From positions 186,001 through 250,000 of the forward strand of contig NZ_KB908454.1 of the NCBI RefSeq assembly GCF_000381965.1: a stretch of 64,000 nt of DNA, written 5' to 3'. Positions 26,622 to 35,586 of the stretch are shown piece by piece. The number at the start of each line of letters is the position of its first letter. Position 1 is the stretch's first letter. The DNA is from Oceanimonas smirnovii ATCC BAA-899. Lineage in GTDB: Bacteria > Pseudomonadota > Gammaproteobacteria > Enterobacterales > Aeromonadaceae. The position numbers were made by a program, and so were the translations under genes. The notes under the pieces are model-generated. The model saw only the letters and a program-made list of their open reading frames with translations, was not told where the DNA came from and searched no databases.

Positions 26622-27757
26622 GTTCGCTCCTTCAGTTGGCTGGCAATGGCGAGAGGCCCTGCAGTAAAGGCAAAAAAGTCGTAAGGGCCGGGCTTGTCGG
26701 TGGCCATTAAGTATAAAAAGTGCATGGTATACCAGGCGCGCCGCAGTTTTTTATAACGCGGCGGATGAAATAGCGTAAAAAAGCGCGGAGAGAGCATGCG
26801 CGGCCCAGCGTTGGGGGCGCAGGTTTCGCCGCAGGACGTTACCGGGTTCAGCAGCGGAAAGCAGGCTCCGTCGGTGGGGGCTGTGTAGTCGAGCCACAGC
26901 AGCTCGGGCGTGTGCCCCAGTGCGCGCATGTCGGCACGAAAGGTGCTGGCCTTGCGATGAAAGCTTACCAGCGGAATGCAGTGCCCAAGCGTGATCAGCA
27001 CCACGCGTTGGTTGGCCAGCCTGGCTTTGTTGCTAATCAGCTCCAGCGCCCGTGCCATGGCGGGCATGGCCACCATGGTGCCCACGCTGTGGGCGATGAC
27101 CACCACTTCCTGGTTACGCTCATCGTTAATGGCATTGGCAATCTGGCCGGCAAAGTGATTAATGCGGGGTTCCAGTTCTGGCACCCTGCCGTTGGCCCAG
27201 CGCGCCGAGAATGCATAAATGCGCAACAGCCAGAACACCGCCATTTTGTTGCCCAGCCATTTGCTGCCGTGCATGAGGGCTGCAAACAACACCAGCCCGG
27301 CGGGCCATTGCGCCATTTGCCAGGGTAGCTGGCCGGCGGCCATGCCCGACAGCCATAAAGACGCAAACACACTCAGCAGTAAAAAAATAAGCGGATAAAG
27401 CCCTGCCATCAGCTGCTTGGGAGAGGCTTTGGCAAAGCGGAATATTTTTCCGGAAAGTAAATAAGCGCTAACAAAACACAGGGCATCACTTACTATTTGC
27501 CGCCAGCCTTTGGCCCAGTGCCGGCGCACTATGTCGTCCCAGCTTAAAAAGCAGTAGTTGCTTTGCGTGCCGCTGGCATTCAGCTGCCACTGGTGGCTGT
27601 GGCTGCTGTGGCGTTTGCGGTCAGCCACGTTAATATTCAGGCCGGTTACCTTGCCTTGCTGCGCTGCCTGCTCGCGATAGAGCCGGTGATAGTGGGCGGC
27701 TCCGCGAGGGTCAAAGCCGTGAAGATAAAATACCTGGCGTTGTTTAATGGCGGTCAA
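26618..27757 (-). CDS. Membrane-associated alpha/beta-hydrolase-like protein
   Basis: The N-terminus FYLHGFDPRGAAHYHRLY resembles the oxyanion-hole region of alpha/beta hydrolases, and VVVIAHSVGTMVAM (about residues 217-230) has a serine in a nucleophile-elbow-like context. Two or three hydrophobic segments lie between them (LYPLIFLLLSVFASLWL; WPAGLVLFAALMHG). It may be a lipase- or esterase-like enzyme acting on a membrane lipid. It is the first gene of a three-gene operon with the P450 and is divergent from the JUMPStart-led secretion operon. Confidence 0.7.
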   Translation of the reverse strand: MTAIKQRQVFYLHGFDPRGAAHYHRLYREQAAQQGKVTGLNINVADRKRHSSHSHQWQLNASGTQSNYCFLSWDDIVRRHWAKGWRQIVSDALCFVSAYLLSGKIFRFAKASPKQLMAGLYPLIFLLLSVFASLWLSGMAAGQLPWQMAQWPAGLVLFAALMHGSKWLGNKMAVFWLLRIYAFSARWANGRVPELEPRINHFAGQIANAINDERNQEVVVIAHSVGTMVAMPAMARALELISNKARLANQRVVLITLGHCIPLVSFHRKASTFRADMRALGHTPELLWLDYTAPTDGACFPLLNPVTSCGETCAPNAGPRMLSPRFFTLFHPPRYKKLRRAWYTMHFLYLMATDKPGPYDFFAFTAGPLAIASQLKERT

Positions 27758-27951
27758 TCCGTTGTTCCTGAGCTGGATGGGGCGCGCATAGGGTACTTAA
27801 AAACCATGCCCGAGTCATTTTAACCGCTGGTTTTTATGCCATGGGGCATGTGGTAGTATTCGCCCGCCTGTTTGAGCTGGCCTTGTGTTGGTATTTTTGG
27901 CCAGTAACTGGTTGTTGTTATTGCTGTTTTACATGGCGTGTTGCAAAAAGT

Positions 27952-27989
27952 CAGCGCTCTGGGGGCTGCAACCCAGGGGCGGTAGCGTG
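27952..27989 (+). promoter_or_regulatory. Full JUMPStart element with ops core, leading the Wzm-T2SS operon
   Basis: The sequence runs CAGCGCTCTGGGGGCTGCAA, then CCCAGGGGCGGTAGCGTG, matching the JUMPStart consensus as I recall it almost throughout, with a perfect ops core GGCGGTAGCGTG at 27978-27989. In enterobacteria this element recruits RfaH to suppress polarity in long surface-polysaccharide operons. The first start codon is 45 bases downstream, and the transcript would run about 11.5 kb to the terminator at 39550. Confidence 0.93.
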
Positions 27990-28034
27990 CCCGACGCATT
28001 TCGGGTTTAGCAGAGTGTAGCAGGAGCGCAGTTA

Positions 28035-28826
28035 ATGGGGTTTGGCGGAGTAAAACAAAAGGTGTCTGTGCTGCAGTCGTTGGTGGTGCGTGAGCTGCAT
28101 TCGCGTTTTAAAGGCACCAGCCTGGGCTTTTTGTGGACCATTCTTAATCCGCTGATGATGCTGGCTATTTATTCTACTGTGTTTGTGTTGGTGTTTAAGG
28201 CCAAGTGGTTGCTGCCCGACGGCAACACGGCCAATTATGGCTTAATGCTGTTTGTGGGCATTTTGTGTCACATTTGTCTGACCGATGTGATTTCTGCATC
28301 CAGCATGATTATTCGCTCCAATACCAACCTGGTCAAAAAAGTCATTTTTCCGGTGGAGCTGTTGCCCTTGTCTTGCGTGCTGGTAGCGTGCGTTAACTTG
28401 TTAATTGGCCTGGCGCTGGTGTGTGCATATGCTCTGTTAAGCGGAGCTGAGCTGTCTTGGCTGAGCCTGGGCTATATGGCGCTGGCAGTGTTTGTGTATT
28501 TTTTTACGCTGGCGGCGTTTGCATTTTTGCTGGCTACCCTGGGCGTGTTTTTTAAAGATGTGGCACAAATTACTCCTGTGCTGGGTATGATACTGCTGTT
28601 TACCAGCACGGTATTTTTCTCAGTGGAAACGGCCCCGGATGAGCTGGCCACGTTTTTGTATCTTAACCCTATCAGTAGCGTGGCCGACACCATAAGAGCC
28701 GGCTTTACCGGCCAGCATATTATGATGGAACACTTGGCTGTGCAGTTTGGTTGCTCGTTGCTGGCATTGTTGCTTGCTTACGTTTTCTTTAAAAAAATGA
28801 AAGTGGTTTTTGCAGATTTGCTGTAA
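28035..28826 (+). CDS. wzm: Polysaccharide ABC exporter permease, Wzm type
   Basis: This 263-residue membrane protein belongs to the ABC-2 permease family of O-polysaccharide exporters. It starts with LQSLVVRELHSRFKGTSLGF, LWTILNPLMMLAIYSTVF, and contains six hydrophobic segments; the C-terminal LNPISSVADTIRAGFTG is typical. The ATPase partner is not adjacent: the Wzt-type gene at 41858 is the best candidate, on the far side of the secretion genes and S-layer-like gene. It is the first gene behind the JUMPStart element and precedes gspE by 23 bases. Confidence 0.92.
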   Translation: MGFGGVKQKVSVLQSLVVRELHSRFKGTSLGFLWTILNPLMMLAIYSTVFVLVFKAKWLLPDGNTANYGLMLFVGILCHICLTDVISASSMIIRSNTNLVKKVIFPVELLPLSCVLVACVNLLIGLALVCAYALLSGAELSWLSLGYMALAVFVYFFTLAAFAFLLATLGVFFKDVAQITPVLGMILLFTSTVFFSVETAPDELATFLYLNPISSVADTIRAGFTGQHIMMEHLAVQFGCSLLALLLAYVFFKKMKVVFADLL

Positions 28827-28849
28827 GGCTGCCTGAAGGTGACTTTTGA

Positions 28850-30526
28850 ATGACTTTGTTTCTTGGTGAAATTTTGTGTGAGCAGGGTTTGCTCACGCAA
28901 AGCGATGTAGACAATGTGTTAAGCATTCAGCAGCAGGCAACTTCTGTGAAGCGCCCCTATTTTGGGGAAATTTGTGTTTCTCAGGGGTATTGCACAGAGG
29001 CCGATATTTTGCAGGCGCTGTCGGTGCAGCTGGAGCTGCCGCTGTTACAGCCGTTTTTGGATGAACACTGCGGTGGCGAGGCACCTGCCGATGAGTTGCT
29101 GGGCCAGTTCTTTAATGAAGAATGGTGGAGCCAGCAGCAGGCGTTTCCGGTACTGCTGAACAAGCAGCAGAACATCCTTTATATTGCTCAGCTGGATATC
29201 TGGGATGAGTTTGTTGCCAGCTCGGTAGAGCAGAATTATGGCCTGCAGGCACATCCGCTGTTGTGCTCCAACTATGAGTTGCGCCAGTTGTTTTCTAATG
29301 TGGAAGAACACGGCAGCATGCACGGTGGCAGTGTGCTGGAGCAGGAGAGCTCTACCGCCCCCGTGGTAAAGTTTGTGAATGAGTGTGTGCAGCGGGCCAT
29401 TAAGGAAAAAGCCTCAGACATTCACTTTGAGATTAACCGTAACAAGTTCAGTGTGCGTTATCGGGTGGATGGTGTGTTGCGCACCGTGGATCAGCCCAGT
29501 GTGTCTCAGCATGCGGCTGTGCTGTCGCGCATTAAGCTGATGGCCGGGTTGGATATTTCTGAGAAGCGTCTGCCTCAGGATGGCCGCATTCGAGTGCGTT
29601 TGTCGGGCATGCAGGTGGATATTCGGGTGGCTACCACGCCCACCGTTTATGGTGAGAACGCCGTGCTGCGTTTGCTTAGCAACGAGCAGCAAGAGCCTGC
29701 TGCTGCGGTGAAAAAGCTGGATATGTTTCCGGATCACCTGGTTGCCATCGACAAGATTATTTCGCTTAAAAACGGCATTTTTTTGATCACCGGCCCCACC
29801 GGCAGTGGTAAAACTACCTCGCTTTACACCATTTTGCACAGCCTTAACGACGACAATAACAAGATTATTACCGTTGAAGATCCGGTTGAATATCAGATGA
29901 AGGGGCTGACGCAAATTCAGGTGAACAGCGACATTGGCCTGGACTTTGCCACCGTGCTGCGCTCGGCGCTGCGGCAAGATCCCGACATTATGCTGATTGG
30001 TGAAATGCGGGATAAAGAAACCGCACAAATTGCCATTCAGTCGGCTCTTACCGGCCACTTTGTATTGTCTACTTTGCATACCAATGACGCCCCCAGCAGC
30101 TTTGTGCGTCTTAAAGATATTGGCATTCCCGATTATTTGATTAAATCCACCCTGGTGGGCGTAATGGCGCAGCGGCTGGTAAGAAAACTGTGCCCGGTGT
30201 GCAGCACGGCCGAGCATCACCAGGCAGCGCGGGCGGCCGAGCTTGGCTGGCAAGAGGTAAGCGAGTGCTGGCCACAGATTGCGCCGGCCAACCCCGAGTG
30301 GCGGGTGCCGGTGGGGTGCGATCATTGTAACGGCACCGGTTATAAAGGGCGGTTGGCCATTTTTGAGCTGATGGAGTGGTCACCCGATTACGACGTGAAC
30401 ATAGACATGCAGGCACTGCAGAGCATTGCCAACCAGCAGAATATGCGTAATTTGCGCCAGGATGCATTGCTCAGAGCTGCCTTTGGTGAAACCTCCATTG
30501 ATGAAGTGCTGCGGGTAGTGGGATGA
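28850..30526 (+). CDS. gspE: Type II secretion ATPase, GspE
   Basis: GspE powers assembly of the pseudopilus from the cytoplasmic side of the inner membrane. An N-terminal T2SSE_N/MshEN-like domain (FLGEILCEQGLLTQ, residues 3-16) is followed by the ATPase core: Walker A GPTGSGKTTS at about residue 315, Asp box TVEDPVEYQ, Walker B IMLIGEMRD, and a zinc-binding pair CPVC and CDHC. Length (558 aa) is slightly above the usual 500. It overlaps gspF by 4 bases (ATGA). Confidence 0.95.
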   Translation: MTLFLGEILCEQGLLTQSDVDNVLSIQQQATSVKRPYFGEICVSQGYCTEADILQALSVQLELPLLQPFLDEHCGGEAPADELLGQFFNEEWWSQQQAFPVLLNKQQNILYIAQLDIWDEFVASSVEQNYGLQAHPLLCSNYELRQLFSNVEEHGSMHGGSVLEQESSTAPVVKFVNECVQRAIKEKASDIHFEINRNKFSVRYRVDGVLRTVDQPSVSQHAAVLSRIKLMAGLDISEKRLPQDGRIRVRLSGMQVDIRVATTPTVYGENAVLRLLSNEQQEPAAAVKKLDMFPDHLVAIDKIISLKNGIFLITGPTGSGKTTSLYTILHSLNDDNNKIITVEDPVEYQMKGLTQIQVNSDIGLDFATVLRSALRQDPDIMLIGEMRDKETAQIAIQSALTGHFVLSTLHTNDAPSSFVRLKDIGIPDYLIKSTLVGVMAQRLVRKLCPVCSTAEHHQAARAAELGWQEVSECWPQIAPANPEWRVPVGCDHCNGTGYKGRLAIFELMEWSPDYDVNIDMQALQSIANQQNMRNLRQDALLRAAFGETSIDEVLRVVG

Positions 30527-31704
30527 AGCAATTTCGGTATATTGCCAGAAAAAAGGACGGCAGCCTGCTGGATGGCTGGCTGAACGAGGCATCTGAGCAA
30601 GAGGCGCGTAAGGTGCTGGGCCGCCGGCAGCTGAATATTGTGCTGCTGAAGCAGGAAGACCGCAGCGCTACGTTTAAAATCAGCCGCGAGTCGTTAATGA
30701 CCACGCTGCGGGAGCTGGCTACGCTGCGCGCCAGTGGCATGGCCATTGATGCCTGTTTGTTTTTGCTTACCGATACGGCGGAAGATAAAAACGTATATAG
30801 AGTATTCAAGCGGCTTTATGATGACGTATCTTCCGGCATGAGCTTTTCTGATGCGGTGGCCGCTCAGCCTGATGCCTTTCCGTTTTATGTGAGCTCCATG
30901 CTGCGCCTGGGTGAGGCCAACGGTAATATGTCGGAGGCGCTGCTGAGTGTGGCCGAGCGTATTGAGCGGGAAGAGAATCTGGTGTCTGAGGTTAAATCGG
31001 CGCTGACTTATCCGGCTTTTCTTATTTTTATTTGTGTGGCGGTAGTATTTTTTCTGTTCTCTTATGTGATCCCCAACTTCGAGAGCATGGTATCAAACGA
31101 CTCACAGCAGGGCGCGCTGGTGCGTCTGTTGAGCTGGGCCCGGTTCTTTAATGAGAATGCCACTGTGATTTATGGCCTGCTGATGGTGCTGGTGGGCGTG
31201 TTGTTTCATCTTTACCGCCAGGGCGTGTTGCAGAGCAAGCTGATGGTAGTGATTGGCCGGCTGCCGTTTTTAAGAGATTTGGTGTCGGCCTGGCAGATTG
31301 TTAACTTTTCCAGCAGCATGCAGAAGCTGCTGGAATCGAGAGTGGAAATTACCGAAGCGGTAGAAATTACGCTTAGCAACGTTTCCGACGCCAACATGGC
31401 AAGAAAACTGCACCGGGTGGTGGGTATGATCAAAGAAGGCCAGACCCTGGGCAGTGCGCTGGAGCAGCAGAATATTTTTCCACCCATGGTGATCCGTCTG
31501 GTTAAATCGGGTGAGGCCGGGGCCTCGCTGCCCAAGAGTTTTAAAGAGATCAATAACCTGTATGAGCGCCGCTTGACCAGAGGCATTAAGCGGGCGTTGT
31601 CTATTCTGGAGCCGGCCATCATCATGATAATGGGGCTGCTGGTGGGCTCTATTATGGTGGTACTTATTTCCGGCATTATTTCTGTTAACGATATTGGATG
31701 GTAA
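30523..31704 (+). CDS. gspF: Type II secretion inner-membrane platform protein, GspF
   Basis: GspF is the polytopic platform protein that GspE turns or pushes to extrude the pseudopilus. Two copies of the T2SSF domain are visible, each with three-helix repeats (LRELATLRASGMAIDACLFL and VNFSSSMQKLLESRVEITEA), and three transmembrane segments (FLIFICVAVVFFLFSYVIP; ATVIYGLLMVLVGVLFHLY; IIMIMGLLVGSIMVVLISGI). Length (393 aa) is normal. It starts inside the end of gspE. Confidence 0.95.
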   Translation: MKQFRYIARKKDGSLLDGWLNEASEQEARKVLGRRQLNIVLLKQEDRSATFKISRESLMTTLRELATLRASGMAIDACLFLLTDTAEDKNVYRVFKRLYDDVSSGMSFSDAVAAQPDAFPFYVSSMLRLGEANGNMSEALLSVAERIEREENLVSEVKSALTYPAFLIFICVAVVFFLFSYVIPNFESMVSNDSQQGALVRLLSWARFFNENATVIYGLLMVLVGVLFHLYRQGVLQSKLMVVIGRLPFLRDLVSAWQIVNFSSSMQKLLESRVEITEAVEITLSNVSDANMARKLHRVVGMIKEGQTLGSALEQQNIFPPMVIRLVKSGEAGASLPKSFKEINNLYERRLTRGIKRALSILEPAIIMIMGLLVGSIMVVLISGIISVNDIGW

Positions 31705-31708
31705 ATAG

Positions 31709-32131
31709 ATGAAAGTGGCAAAGCAGATGAAGAAAAATAGCGGCTTTACCTTGATTGAGCTGCTGGTGGTACTGGTACTGATTTCTTTGCTGGCGGGCCT
31801 GGTGGGTCCCAGCCTGTTTAACAAGGTGGGCTCTTCCAAAAGCAAGGTGGCCGAAGCCCAGATTGAGCTGCTGACCTCTGCCATTAATACTTATCGCCTT
31901 GATAATGGTGATTTTCCTACCACTCAGCAGGGCTTGCAGGCGCTGATGACAGAGCCTCAGGATGCCCCTTCCTGGGATGGCCCTTACCTGAGCAAGGATG
32001 TGCCGCTCGACCCCTGGGACAAGCCTTATGTCTATGAGCTGAAAGACAATGGCCAGTTTGCATTGTATACCCTTGGCAAAGACGGCCAGAAAGGCGGTGA
32101 AGACGAAAACCAGGATATTGGTAAATTCTGA
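31709..32131 (+). CDS. gspG: Major pseudopilin, GspG
   Basis: GspG is the main subunit of the pseudopilus. The prepilin signal is clear (KKNSG/FTLIELLVVLVLIS, cleavage after Gly12 with Glu at +5). The C-terminus has the calcium-binding end typical of GspG (LGKDGQKGGEDENQDIGKF). Length (140 aa) is normal. No prepilin peptidase is encoded in the window, so a housekeeping PilD must process it. The start could also be the second methionine at residue 7. Confidence 0.95.
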   Translation: MKVAKQMKKNSGFTLIELLVVLVLISLLAGLVGPSLFNKVGSSKSKVAEAQIELLTSAINTYRLDNGDFPTTQQGLQALMTEPQDAPSWDGPYLSKDVPLDPWDKPYVYELKDNGQFALYTLGKDGQKGGEDENQDIGKF

Positions 32132-32136
32132 TCTCG

Positions 32137-32526
32137 ATGATTCGGCATAAGGGATTTACCCTCATTGAGCTGCTGGTGGTGATGGCCCTTCTGGCCATCA
32201 CGGCCGCTGTAGTAGTGCCCGGTTTGTGGGGGCAATATACCCGCTTTCAGGAGCAGCAGCAGGTAGAGCAGTTTTGGCAGCAAGTGTCTGCTCACATACG
32301 CCATGAGCGCAGGCAGGGGCATAATGTGACCCTGCGTCAGAATACTGATGTGCTTGAACAGGCCGCGGCAAGGCATGAGCTGGTGGCCAGTATTAAGGTG
32401 CCGGTGATGTTTCGCAGTGACGGCATGGTGTCGGGCGGAGAAATTAACCTGACCACGGCTGCTGGCCGGCATTGGGTGATTTTTGTGTTAATGCCCGACG
32501 GAGAGGTGTTGATTGAAAAGCGCTAA
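32137..32526 (+). CDS. gspH: Minor pseudopilin, GspH-like
   Basis: A short prepilin with the signal RHKG/FTLIELLVVMALLAITAA at the N-terminus and a beta-rich remainder of about 110 residues, ending in WVIFVLMPDGEVLIEKR. Size and position after gspG match GspH, a minor pseudopilin near the pseudopilus tip. It starts 5 bases after gspG ends and overlaps gspI by 14 bases. Confidence 0.88.
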   Translation: MIRHKGFTLIELLVVMALLAITAAVVVPGLWGQYTRFQEQQQVEQFWQQVSAHIRHERRQGHNVTLRQNTDVLEQAAARHELVASIKVPVMFRSDGMVSGGEINLTTAAGRHWVIFVLMPDGEVLIEKR

Positions 32527-32917
32527 GCACAGCTCCGGCTTTACCCTTATTGAAGTGCTGGTGGCCATTACCATTATGGTGACGGTCATTTCGGTGGTGT
32601 TTCCTATGTTCAATCAGGCACAACTGCAGCATGCCAAGGCCGATGCTGTCCGTGAAAAAGCCATGATTGAGGAAAATATGCGCAATCAGATTGCGTTAAT
32701 TAATCCGGGTGAGCAACAAGAAGGTGCCGGTGATCTGGGTGAAGCGCTGCAGTTTGAGTGGAAAGCTGAGCCGGTGAGTGCAGCCATGCTGATCCGGGGC
32801 GAGCTGACTGCCGACTCTGATCAATTTTTGCAGTTGTATAAAATTGCGGTGGCTTACCGCAGCGGTAGTAATAGTGGTGCCTTTGAGTTTGAGCAGCTTG
32901 GCTGGTATGACAAATAA
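32513..32917 (+). CDS. gspI: Minor pseudopilin, GspI-like
   Basis: This 134-residue prepilin has the signal KHSSG/FTLIEVLVAITIMVTVIS, and its place between gspH and gspJ fits GspI, which nucleates the tip complex with J and K. The start is a TTG inside the end of gspH, giving MKSAKHSSG; no better start lies near. It overlaps gspJ by 11 bases, keeping the pseudopilin genes translationally linked. Confidence 0.87.
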   Translation: MKSAKHSSGFTLIEVLVAITIMVTVISVVFPMFNQAQLQHAKADAVREKAMIEENMRNQIALINPGEQQEGAGDLGEALQFEWKAEPVSAAMLIRGELTADSDQFLQLYKIAVAYRSGSNSGAFEFEQLGWYDK

Positions 32918-33599
32918 ACATAAGGGTTTTACGCTTATTGAGCTGCTGGTGGCCCTGGCGGTGTTTTCCATGGCCATTTCTTTGATTATGCTGGGCTTTG
33001 AGCAGGGCAGGCTTAACTGGAGCAAGAGCATAGATAACACCAGTGAAGTCAGAAAAATGTATAACCGCTATCAGTGGATTCAAAACACCTTTGCCCAGGC
33101 CAATACCTCCAATTTTGTGACTGCCATTGCCGAGGCCATGCCTTACTTTGAAGGCGATCAATATGTGCTTGCCTTTTTGTCTAATGCGCCTGCTATTAGT
33201 GGGCCGGGCACTTATGCCAAAGTGGAGTTTGAGTTTCAAAGTGAAGGCAGTGCCTATGCATTGGTATATCGTGAAAGCGTAAATCAGGATCCTTACCTTG
33301 GCTTTTATGGCGACACCGAGCCCAAAGAGCTGGTGTTGTTTGACAAGATAAAAAGCTACCGCATTGACTATTTGGCTCCGCCCAATTTTGAAGATGCGCT
33401 GTCGCGCTTCAGAGATGCCTCTGACATTCGTTATGAGCCCACTTGGTTGAAAGCCTACCAGGCTGATGAAGAAGGCTTGCTGCCACTGAGTGTTCATTTT
33501 GAGCTGCATTTTACCAGCGGAGAGGTAAAAGACTGGTTTTTCCCCATTCCGGTTTATCAGATGAGTGCCGACATTAATGCAGACACGGTGGTGATGTGA
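32907..33599 (+). CDS. gspJ: Minor pseudopilin, GspJ-like
   Basis: The open frame extends upstream to 32844, but the prepilin signal sits right after the ATG at 32907 (MTNKHKG/FTLIELLVALAVFSMAI), so that start is chosen; it gives 230 residues, the usual GspJ size. The remainder is soluble and beta-rich, without other motifs I recognise. It overlaps gspI by 11 bases and gspK by 4. Confidence 0.88.
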   Translation: MTNKHKGFTLIELLVALAVFSMAISLIMLGFEQGRLNWSKSIDNTSEVRKMYNRYQWIQNTFAQANTSNFVTAIAEAMPYFEGDQYVLAFLSNAPAISGPGTYAKVEFEFQSEGSAYALVYRESVNQDPYLGFYGDTEPKELVLFDKIKSYRIDYLAPPNFEDALSRFRDASDIRYEPTWLKAYQADEEGLLPLSVHFELHFTSGEVKDWFFPIPVYQMSADINADTVVM

Positions 33600-34477
33600 A
33601 TAAGCAGCAAGGCGTGGTGCTGCCGCTGGCACTGATTGTGATCACCATTATGGTGACCATGGCGAGCATTTTGCTGGTGCGCTCCAATGCCGAGATTGAT
33701 GAAGCGGCCCTGGTGCAGGAGCAGTGGCAGGCCAGGCTGAAAATTAACGATGCCGAGCAAGAACTGCTGCTGTCTATGTTTGCCGGCGAGCAGTTACCCG
33801 GTGGTTATAATGTGGGCGATTTGTTTATTCCTACCGATGGTACCTTCATCAAACTGAAAAACGGCGTAGAGGTAGCGGTGCAGGATCTGGCCGGTTTGCT
33901 GAGTTTGCACTATTTACGCAGGGCCGAGCTGGTAAGGTTGTTTACCGGCTATACCGATGAACAGCAGGCAACCGACATTGTTAACCATATTATTCGCTGG
34001 CAGCGTCAGAATGCCGACGGAGAAGCGCTGGCACTGGAGCGCAATGCGCCATTCAGAAGCCTGGATGAATTAATGCTTATTCCTGGCATTACTCCCGACA
34101 TGTTCAACGACAACGACGAGCGCCCGGGCCTGCGCTCTGTGCTGGCGCTTTCTGGCTCCAGTTTTGTTAACTTTGCTGCTGTGCCCGATTTTTTGCTGGT
34201 GCATGCCTTTGGCCTCACCGATAACGATGTGTCGCGGGTAACCAGCCTGAAAGAGCGCAGAAAGTGGGACGATATTTCTGCCATGATTTTTGATTTGGGT
34301 ATTGCTGTGGATCAGTCTTTGATCCCCAGCTCCCGCTATCGGGTTTTGTATAAATATAACGGCGTTAGCGCCCGTGCTGAGTATCAGGTAAGAACCACTA
34401 TTCCGCTGCCACCCAGAAAGCGTCTCTGGTACTTTCCGGATCATGAGCGGCATTTTTTAATGAGCACGGCACAGTAG
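33596..34477 (+). CDS. gspK: Minor pseudopilin, GspK-like
   Basis: GspK caps the pseudopilus tip. The N-terminus (MNKQQGVVLPLALIVITIMVTM) is a prepilin-like signal without the canonical +5 Glu, as is usual for GspK. The body shows the helical domain expected of the family (LLSLHYLRRAELVRLF; SLDELMLIPGITPDMF). Length (293 aa) is normal. The start is a GTG overlapping the gspJ stop (GTGA). Confidence 0.9.
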   Translation: MNKQQGVVLPLALIVITIMVTMASILLVRSNAEIDEAALVQEQWQARLKINDAEQELLLSMFAGEQLPGGYNVGDLFIPTDGTFIKLKNGVEVAVQDLAGLLSLHYLRRAELVRLFTGYTDEQQATDIVNHIIRWQRQNADGEALALERNAPFRSLDELMLIPGITPDMFNDNDERPGLRSVLALSGSSFVNFAAVPDFLLVHAFGLTDNDVSRVTSLKERRKWDDISAMIFDLGIAVDQSLIPSSRYRVLYKYNGVSARAEYQVRTTIPLPPRKRLWYFPDHERHFLMSTAQ

Positions 34478-34491
34478 GCTAAGAGGTAGTT

Positions 34492-35586
34492 GTGTTAAAT
34501 AAAATTCAGAAAGAGCACTTGCTGTGGCCCTTGTCCTGCTCTGGCAAGCCAACCACGCCGGCTGGCAAGGTGGGGCGTTTTGATCGGGTAATTGGCCTGG
34601 TGCCCCAGAGTGTGTGCCTGTTCAAGCAGTTTCAGTATGAAACCGACATTATTGCCAAAGACGACATTGCCGGCTGTGTAGAAAATGAGCTGAAAACCCT
34701 GGTGGAGTGGCCGGATTATGATTTTTATTATCTGGTTAACGAAATAAGCCACCACTGGCAGGTGTCGGTATGGATTTGGCAAAAGCAGCAGGCAGAGTTT
34801 GCCGATGGCATTACGCATATTGTTCCGGCCATGGCTTATTACCTGGGCATGATGAATGCAACAGGCCAGAAAAGTGTGCTGTTTTACAAAGAAGATAACG
34901 CCACCTTTACCTGCACTGTGTCTGCGCTGGATGTGATTGAACGCATTGGATCGTTGCGCATGGCGCACCAGCGTCATTTGGTGCTATCTTGCCAGCGCGA
35001 CAAGGTGGTGTGCTTTACCAATGACGCTGAGCACATTGGTATTGATCTGGAATGGAGTGAGTTAAAGCCAAACACCAGCTGGCGTGTGCTGCAAGCCGGC
35101 AAGCGTGCCGACAAGCTCGACCTCACCAACCCTGTGCCGCTTTATCGTGCTGTTGGGGTGTTGTCTGTGCTATGGCTGGGTTATATGGGGCTGGATTATG
35201 CCTGGCTGAACAGCAAGCATAGTGCCATTAAAGACGAGGTAAATGTGCTGCAGGCCGAGGTGCAGGATGTGCTGGATGCGCGCAGCCATTTTCAGGATGT
35301 GTCTAAAAATATGGACCAGATTAATGCTGCACTGAACCAGCAGCAGCAGCTGGTGGGCTATTTGGATGAGCTGCTGAAAGCGCTGTCTCCAGAGGTGGTA
35401 ATTGAGCGTATTTCTTATAAAGACCGCGTGGTAACACTGAGAGGAGCGGCCACCGACAGTAATCAGTTTCTTGAAAGCCTGACCTCCATGAACACGGTAG
35501 ATACTGCCCGCCTGCTGGGGGAAATTACCTTTAACAATGAGGGCATGCAGGTGTTTCGTGCAGAAGTAAGGCTGAAAAACTCATGA
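34492..35586 (+). CDS. gspL: Type II secretion assembly protein, GspL-like
   Basis: GspL is a single-pass protein that ties GspE to the inner membrane. The first 220 residues form an actin-like cytoplasmic domain (RFDRVIGLVPQSVCLFK), the transmembrane segment is VGVLSVLWLGYMGLDYAWL (about residues 221-239), and the periplasmic part begins with a coiled coil and ends in a ferredoxin-like domain (VVIERISYKDRVVTLRGAA). At 364 aa it is near normal. The start is a GTG with AAGAGG upstream. It also resembles PilN in its last third. Confidence 0.83.
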   Translation: MLNKIQKEHLLWPLSCSGKPTTPAGKVGRFDRVIGLVPQSVCLFKQFQYETDIIAKDDIAGCVENELKTLVEWPDYDFYYLVNEISHHWQVSVWIWQKQQAEFADGITHIVPAMAYYLGMMNATGQKSVLFYKEDNATFTCTVSALDVIERIGSLRMAHQRHLVLSCQRDKVVCFTNDAEHIGIDLEWSELKPNTSWRVLQAGKRADKLDLTNPVPLYRAVGVLSVLWLGYMGLDYAWLNSKHSAIKDEVNVLQAEVQDVLDARSHFQDVSKNMDQINAALNQQQQLVGYLDELLKALSPEVVIERISYKDRVVTLRGAATDSNQFLESLTSMNTVDTARLLGEITFNNEGMQVFRAEVRLKNS

